Below, piece after piece: positions 7,576-11,228 of a DNA stretch of 11,228 bases. The notes under the pieces are model-generated. The model had not been told where the DNA came from. It was given only the letters and a program-made list of their open reading frames with translations, and searched no databases. Origin of the DNA: Sedimentisphaerales bacterium (lineage in GTDB: Bacteria; Planctomycetota; Phycisphaerae; Sedimentisphaerales; Anaerobacaceae); the NCBI GenBank assembly GCA_016933985.1, contig JAFGTU010000509.1, positions 1 through 11,228 on the forward strand. Direction: 5' to 3'. Each line of letters starts with the position of its first letter. The first letter of the stretch is position 1. The translations under genes and the position numbers were made by a program.

Positions 7576-8073
7576 ATGGTCTGGAATGAGTCACAATTCG
7601 GTTTTGGCACCGGCAACGGCCACAGCAGTGTTCGGCAGAATGGCGATTTCTCGGCGAATCCGGCTGGCGGCTCTGAGGTGAATGTTCTGGCCAGCCAGGC
7701 AAATTGGGCCTGGCCCGCGGCGGTTCGTGAGATATTCAGGCCGAGAGGCGTTAATCTCCTTGTGGCCGAGAGTGCAGGCGACTTTGTCAGTATTATCAAG
7801 AACAAACGCATCCATACGACTATCCTTGAGGTTGATTCCGGAGTATGGAGCGCCCTGACGACGATAAGGATCATTCGGATGGATTTTCCCCTGATGCCCT
7901 GCATTTTGCTGAGCAGTCCGCCGCAGACGGACGGGGAGCATGAAGCTCTGCTCGGCAATGCCTTAAAGCTCAACGTCTTCAGTGTGATCGACAAGCCGGT
8001 CGATATGGGTCTTCTGCGCGAGCAGTTGAACAGGTTGTTCATCAGAAGGTACGGCAGCCACATTTTTGCATGA
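7576..8073 (+). CDS. Degenerate response-regulator receiver (pseudoreceiver) protein upstream of groESL
   Basis: 165 residues from the ATG at 7576, which has no clear SD; a GTG at 7678 would give 131 residues starting right at the first strand of the domain. The segment from residue about 36 to 160 follows the receiver fold: NVLASQANWAWPAAVREIF (beta1/alpha1), GVNLLVAESAGDF (beta2), HTTILEVDSG (beta3), MPCILLSS (beta4) and SVIDKPVDMGLLREQLNRLF (beta5/alpha5). The conserved lysine (K140, DKP) and the Ser/Thr position (S113) are present. The acidic pair of beta1 is replaced by Q41/A42, and the phospho-accepting Asp aligns with E85. So it probably cannot be phosphorylated normally and may act as a constitutive or protein-binding switch. 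It has no output domain. It lies 95 nt before groES on the same strand, without an obvious terminator between. The family call rests on the motif pattern, not on a database match. Confidence 0.65.
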   Translation: MVWNESQFGFGTGNGHSSVRQNGDFSANPAGGSEVNVLASQANWAWPAAVREIFRPRGVNLLVAESAGDFVSIIKNKRIHTTILEVDSGVWSALTTIRIIRMDFPLMPCILLSSPPQTDGEHEALLGNALKLNVFSVIDKPVDMGLLREQLNRLFIRRYGSHIFA

Positions 8074-8151
8074 TACGGTGCGTGGATCCTTCCCGGCTCA
8101 CGACACCGAAGGAGTAGTCGAAAACAGAAATCAACAGGAATTGTTTTTTTG

Positions 8152-8158
8152 AAAGGAG
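8152..8158 (+). promoter_or_regulatory. Shine-Dalgarno site of groES
   Basis: AAAGGAG ends 10 nt before the groES ATG at 8169. It follows a T-run (TTGTTTTTTT) that has no clear stem before it, so it is not called as a terminator. Confidence 0.7.
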
Positions 8159-8168
8159 TAAGGACACA

Positions 8169-8459
8169 ATGAAGATTCGACCATTGGCTGATAAGGTTTT
8201 AGTTCAGCGTCTCGAGGCCGAAACCAAAACCGCGGGCGGCATTGTCCTGCCCGACAGCGCCAAAGAGAAGCCGCAAAGGGGTAAGATTATCAGCGTCGGC
8301 GAGGGCAAGATGCTGGATGACGGCACGCTTAGAAAACTGCAGGTGAAGAAAGGCGATACGGTCCTTTTCACCAGTTACGCCGGCACAGAGGTGAAAATTG
8401 ACGGCAAAGAGAACCTGATTATGAGCGAGTCGGATATTATGGCGGTAATCGAGGAGTAG
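8169..8459 (+). CDS. groES: Co-chaperonin GroES (Cpn10)
   Basis: 96 residues, the full family length. It forms the heptameric lid that caps the GroEL cavity during ATP-driven folding in the cytoplasm. Seen: the N-terminal MKIRPLADKVLVQRLE strand; the mobile loop at residues about 17-32 with the GroEL-contacting IVL in TAGGIVLPDSAKEK; the RGKIISVGEG core; the GDTVLFTSYAGTEVKIDG segment; and the C-terminal ESDIMAVIEE. A good SD fixes the ATG. It is 93 nt upstream of groEL in the usual groES-groEL order. No TTAGCACTC-N9-GAGTGCTAA (CIRCE) element was found upstream, so HrcA control is not evident from this sequence. Confidence 0.97.
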   Translation: MKIRPLADKVLVQRLEAETKTAGGIVLPDSAKEKPQRGKIISVGEGKMLDDGTLRKLQVKKGDTVLFTSYAGTEVKIDGKENLIMSESDIMAVIEE

Positions 8460-8536
8460 TGAAGAATCGTGGTTCGTGCAAGGCCTACAGCTACGAGACT
8501 ATTGAACTGAACCTGAGATAATTAGAAACAGATAAC

Positions 8537-8542
8537 AAGGAG
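8537..8542 (+). promoter_or_regulatory. Shine-Dalgarno site of groEL
   Basis: AAGGAG ends 10 nt before the groEL ATG at 8553 and fixes the start. The 93-nt groES-groEL gap holds no terminator-like hairpin, consistent with one transcript. Confidence 0.7.
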
Positions 8543-8552
8543 AAGTGAAGAT

Positions 8553-10178
<1,626 letters not shown>

Positions 10179-10203
10179 TTATTATGTGAGTGCTTGAAGT
10201 TTA

Positions 10204-10254
10204 GAGTGCCTAAAGTGACTAAAGTTATGGTTTATTTTTTCACTTTAGGCACTT
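10204..10254. repeat. 14-bp perfect stem with T-rich loop downstream of groEL
   Basis: AGTGCCTAAAGTGA (10205-10218) pairs perfectly with TCACTTTAGGCACT (10240-10253), enclosing 21 nt that include TTTATTTTTT. A further G-T pair can extend it (10204/10254). It starts 27 nt after the groEL stop and could stabilise the 3' end of the groESL mRNA or attenuate transcription. It is not a canonical terminator because the T-run is in the loop, not after the stem. Confidence 0.75.
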
Positions 10255-10296
10255 TAGCTCACTCTAGACACTTTAGCTCACTTTAGGCACTTTACC
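10240..10296 (+). repeat. Three tandem 19-bp repeats
   Basis: Unit 1 TCACTTTAGGCACTTTAGC (10240-10258), unit 2 TCACTCTAGACACTTTAGC (10259-10277), unit 3 TCACTTTAGGCACTTTACC (10278-10296). Units 1 and 3 differ at one base; unit 2 differs from unit 1 at two. Each unit is itself two ACTTTAG half-units of 9 and 10 bp, near one helical turn. The array stops one base before the ATG of the small membrane protein. Confidence 0.9.
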
Positions 10297-10297
10297 T

Positions 10298-10579
10298 ATG
10301 AGCTTTCGCTTCTACACAGATGCGGTCTCCCGTGCCTCCAGGGCATTTGCGGCGGGCACGTTTATCACGGGTCTGCTGCTGATGGGTTTCGGCACCATCA
10401 TTCTGGCCTTGCCTGAGATGTTCGCTTTTCTGGCCGCTGCGGTGTTCTTTATCGCGGGTCTCGGTTGCACAATCACAGCCGTCAAGATCTTCCTGGCGAT
10501 GAGGAAAATGAAGAATACCGATTCCGATGATTCGCAGAATTACCGGGTAAATGTGCGAATCCACACCGATGATGAATAG
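10298..10579 (+). CDS. Small two-TM membrane protein, unknown function
   Basis: 93 residues; not recognised as a known family. Two hydrophobic helices are evident, residues about 14-38 (AFAAGTFITGLLLMGFG...) and 41-66 (MFAFLAAAVFFIAGLGC...), followed by a basic RKMKN and a polar acidic tail (TDSDDSQNYRVNVRIHTDDE). The basic stretch after the second helix suggests both ends face the cytoplasm. No SD is visible before the ATG at 10298 because the tandem repeat array ends one base upstream; the context there is TTTACCTATG. It is convergent with mraY, 23 bases apart. The alternating polar/hydrophobic composition makes it look like a real protein, but it has no supporting RBS and could begin elsewhere or be weakly expressed. 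Confidence 0.6.
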   Translation: MSFRFYTDAVSRASRAFAAGTFITGLLLMGFGTIILALPEMFAFLAAAVFFIAGLGCTITAVKIFLAMRKMKNTDSDDSQNYRVNVRIHTDDE

Positions 10580-10602
10580 TGACCCTGAAGGCCGGGGCTG
10601 AA

Positions 10603-11228
10603 TCAGCGGAGTTTCAGCGTAAGAAGGGCCAGTGCGGCGAAGGCGGCGGCCAGCAGCCAGAAGCGCACGACTACCTGCGGCTCGCTCCAGCCTATCAGAT
10701 GAAAATGGTGGTGGATCGGGGCGCACCGGAACAGCCTTCGGCCTCTGGTATATTTGAAATATCCGACCTGCAGCATCACGCTGCACATCTCGATAACGAA
10801 TACTCCTCCGATGATCAACAGCAGGATTTCATTTCTCGTCACCAACGCGCCGTATCCCATGGCCGCGCCGAGAGGAAGCGAGCCGACGTCTCCCATAAAG
10901 GTCTGCGCCGGGTGGCAGTTGAACCAAAGAAAGCCGAGGACCGCACCGAGTATGGCCGCGAAGAAAATGCTCAGCTCCCCCGCTTGCGGGATGTGGGGCA
11001 GCAGCAAATAGCTCGACCAGGTCACCTGCATTGTCCGCCCCATCGTTTCGGATGCTACGTAGCACAAAAGGGCCAGAACTGCGGCGACAATCGCCACGCA
11101 GCCGGCCGCGAGCCCGTCCATCCCGTCGGCGAGGTTGACCGCGTTGCTTGTGGCCGATAGATAGAAAATCGCTATCAGAATGAACACCCAGTTCGCCAAG
11201 GGCAGCCCGTGTTTGTAGAACGGCAGCC
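10603..11228 (-). CDS. mraY: Phospho-N-acetylmuramoyl-pentapeptide transferase MraY, C-terminal part
   Basis: About 208 codons are visible and the gene continues beyond the right edge, where the frame reads on upstream as LPFYKHGLPLANW without a start; the full protein is usually about 360 residues. MraY is the integral membrane enzyme that moves phospho-MurNAc-pentapeptide from UDP to undecaprenyl phosphate, making lipid I for peptidoglycan. Seen: NAVNLADGMDGLA and FNCHPAQTFMGDVGSLPLGA, which hold the Mg-binding and catalytic Asp residues, and the histidine motif APIHHHFHLIGWSE, all separated by hydrophobic TM segments and closed by a last TM before the TGA. All key motifs of this half are intact. 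It usually sits among mur/fts genes, which would lie to the right of this window. Confidence 0.95.
   Translation of the reverse strand, partial: LPFYKHGLPLANWVFILIAIFYLSATSNAVNLADGMDGLAAGCVAIVAAVLALLCYVASETMGRTMQVTWSSYLLLPHIPQAGELSIFFAAILGAVLGFLWFNCHPAQTFMGDVGSLPLGAAMGYGALVTRNEILLLIIGGVFVIEMCSVMLQVGYFKYTRGRRLFRCAPIHHHFHLIGWSEPQVVVRFWLLAAAFAALALLTLKLR

Larger units (their letters stand above)
10188..10296. repeat. Intergenic ACTTTAG repeat block: opposed copies forming a large imperfect palindrome
   Basis: The gap after groEL is almost wholly made of 9-10 bp units with the core ACTTTAG. The left block (10188-10225) carries them in reverse orientation: GAGTGCTTGAAGT at 10188-10200 and GAGTGCCTAAAGT at 10204-10216 (11 of 13 identical), then CTAAAGT. 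A T-rich centre (10226-10239) follows, then three forward 19-bp units at 10240-10296. Short near-identical units in both orientations suggest a dispersed intergenic repeat family. Whether other copies exist in the genome cannot be tested here. Confidence 0.85.

Noticed and set aside
7491..8063. 190-codon minus-strand open frame opposite the receiver-like gene
   Set aside because: The plus-strand product shows a full receiver pattern with a DKP motif, whereas the minus-strand product shows no recognisable domain or SD.
10188..10296. CRISPR array
   Set aside because: The 19-bp units are directly abutting without unique spacers and also occur in inverted orientation, so this is not a repeat-spacer array.
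10579..11160. 193-codon plus-strand open frame
   Set aside because: It is antisense to mraY, whose catalytic motifs are unmistakable on the minus strand.

Overview
The window looks like chromosomal DNA of a planctomycete, most likely near the Phycisphaerae/Sedimentisphaerales, though this lineage call is inference. It rests on an HzsA-like multihaem protein, a large TMTC-like membrane protein with TPR repeats, and a secreted glycosidase-like protein, alongside housekeeping groES-groEL and mraY. Base composition is moderately GC-rich. There are no rRNA or tRNA genes, CRISPR arrays, phage genes or insertion sequences.

Layout. At the left edge a minus-strand gene appears to start and leave the window at once; only its promoter, Shine-Dalgarno site and first codons are visible. 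Diverging from it, 187-2343 (+) encodes a 718-residue exported protein with a barrel-like N-terminal half, a class-I-glutaminase-like domain of the beta-galactosidase trimerisation type, and a C-terminal beta-rich tail. Eight bases on, and convergent, 2352-4871 (-) encodes a secreted HzsA-like beta-propeller/cytochrome protein with three CxxCH sites. Its start is fixed by a strong SD and a near-consensus sigma70-type promoter. Diverging from it, 5091-7358 (+) encodes a polytopic membrane protein with about nine C-terminal TPRs.

The right half carries a degenerate response-regulator receiver protein (7576-8073), then groES (8169-8459) and groEL (8553-10178), all on the plus strand and possibly co-transcribed. 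No CIRCE operator is seen. A 109-bp intergenic block after groEL is built from 9-10 bp ACTTTAG-type units: three perfect-length 19-bp tandem repeats on the right and opposite-facing copies on the left, forming a 14-bp stem. One base after this block starts a small two-TM protein (10298-10579). The 3' part of mraY (minus strand) runs off the right edge.

How they relate. GroES/GroEL form the chaperonin and MraY makes lipid I for peptidoglycan. The secreted glycosidase-like protein, the HzsA-like protein and the TPR membrane protein are three separate transcription units acting at or outside the cytoplasmic membrane; adjacency does not prove a shared pathway. The items most worth following up are the receiver-like protein that has lost its phosphorylation residues beside groESL, the ACTTTAG repeat block, and the HzsA-like protein.
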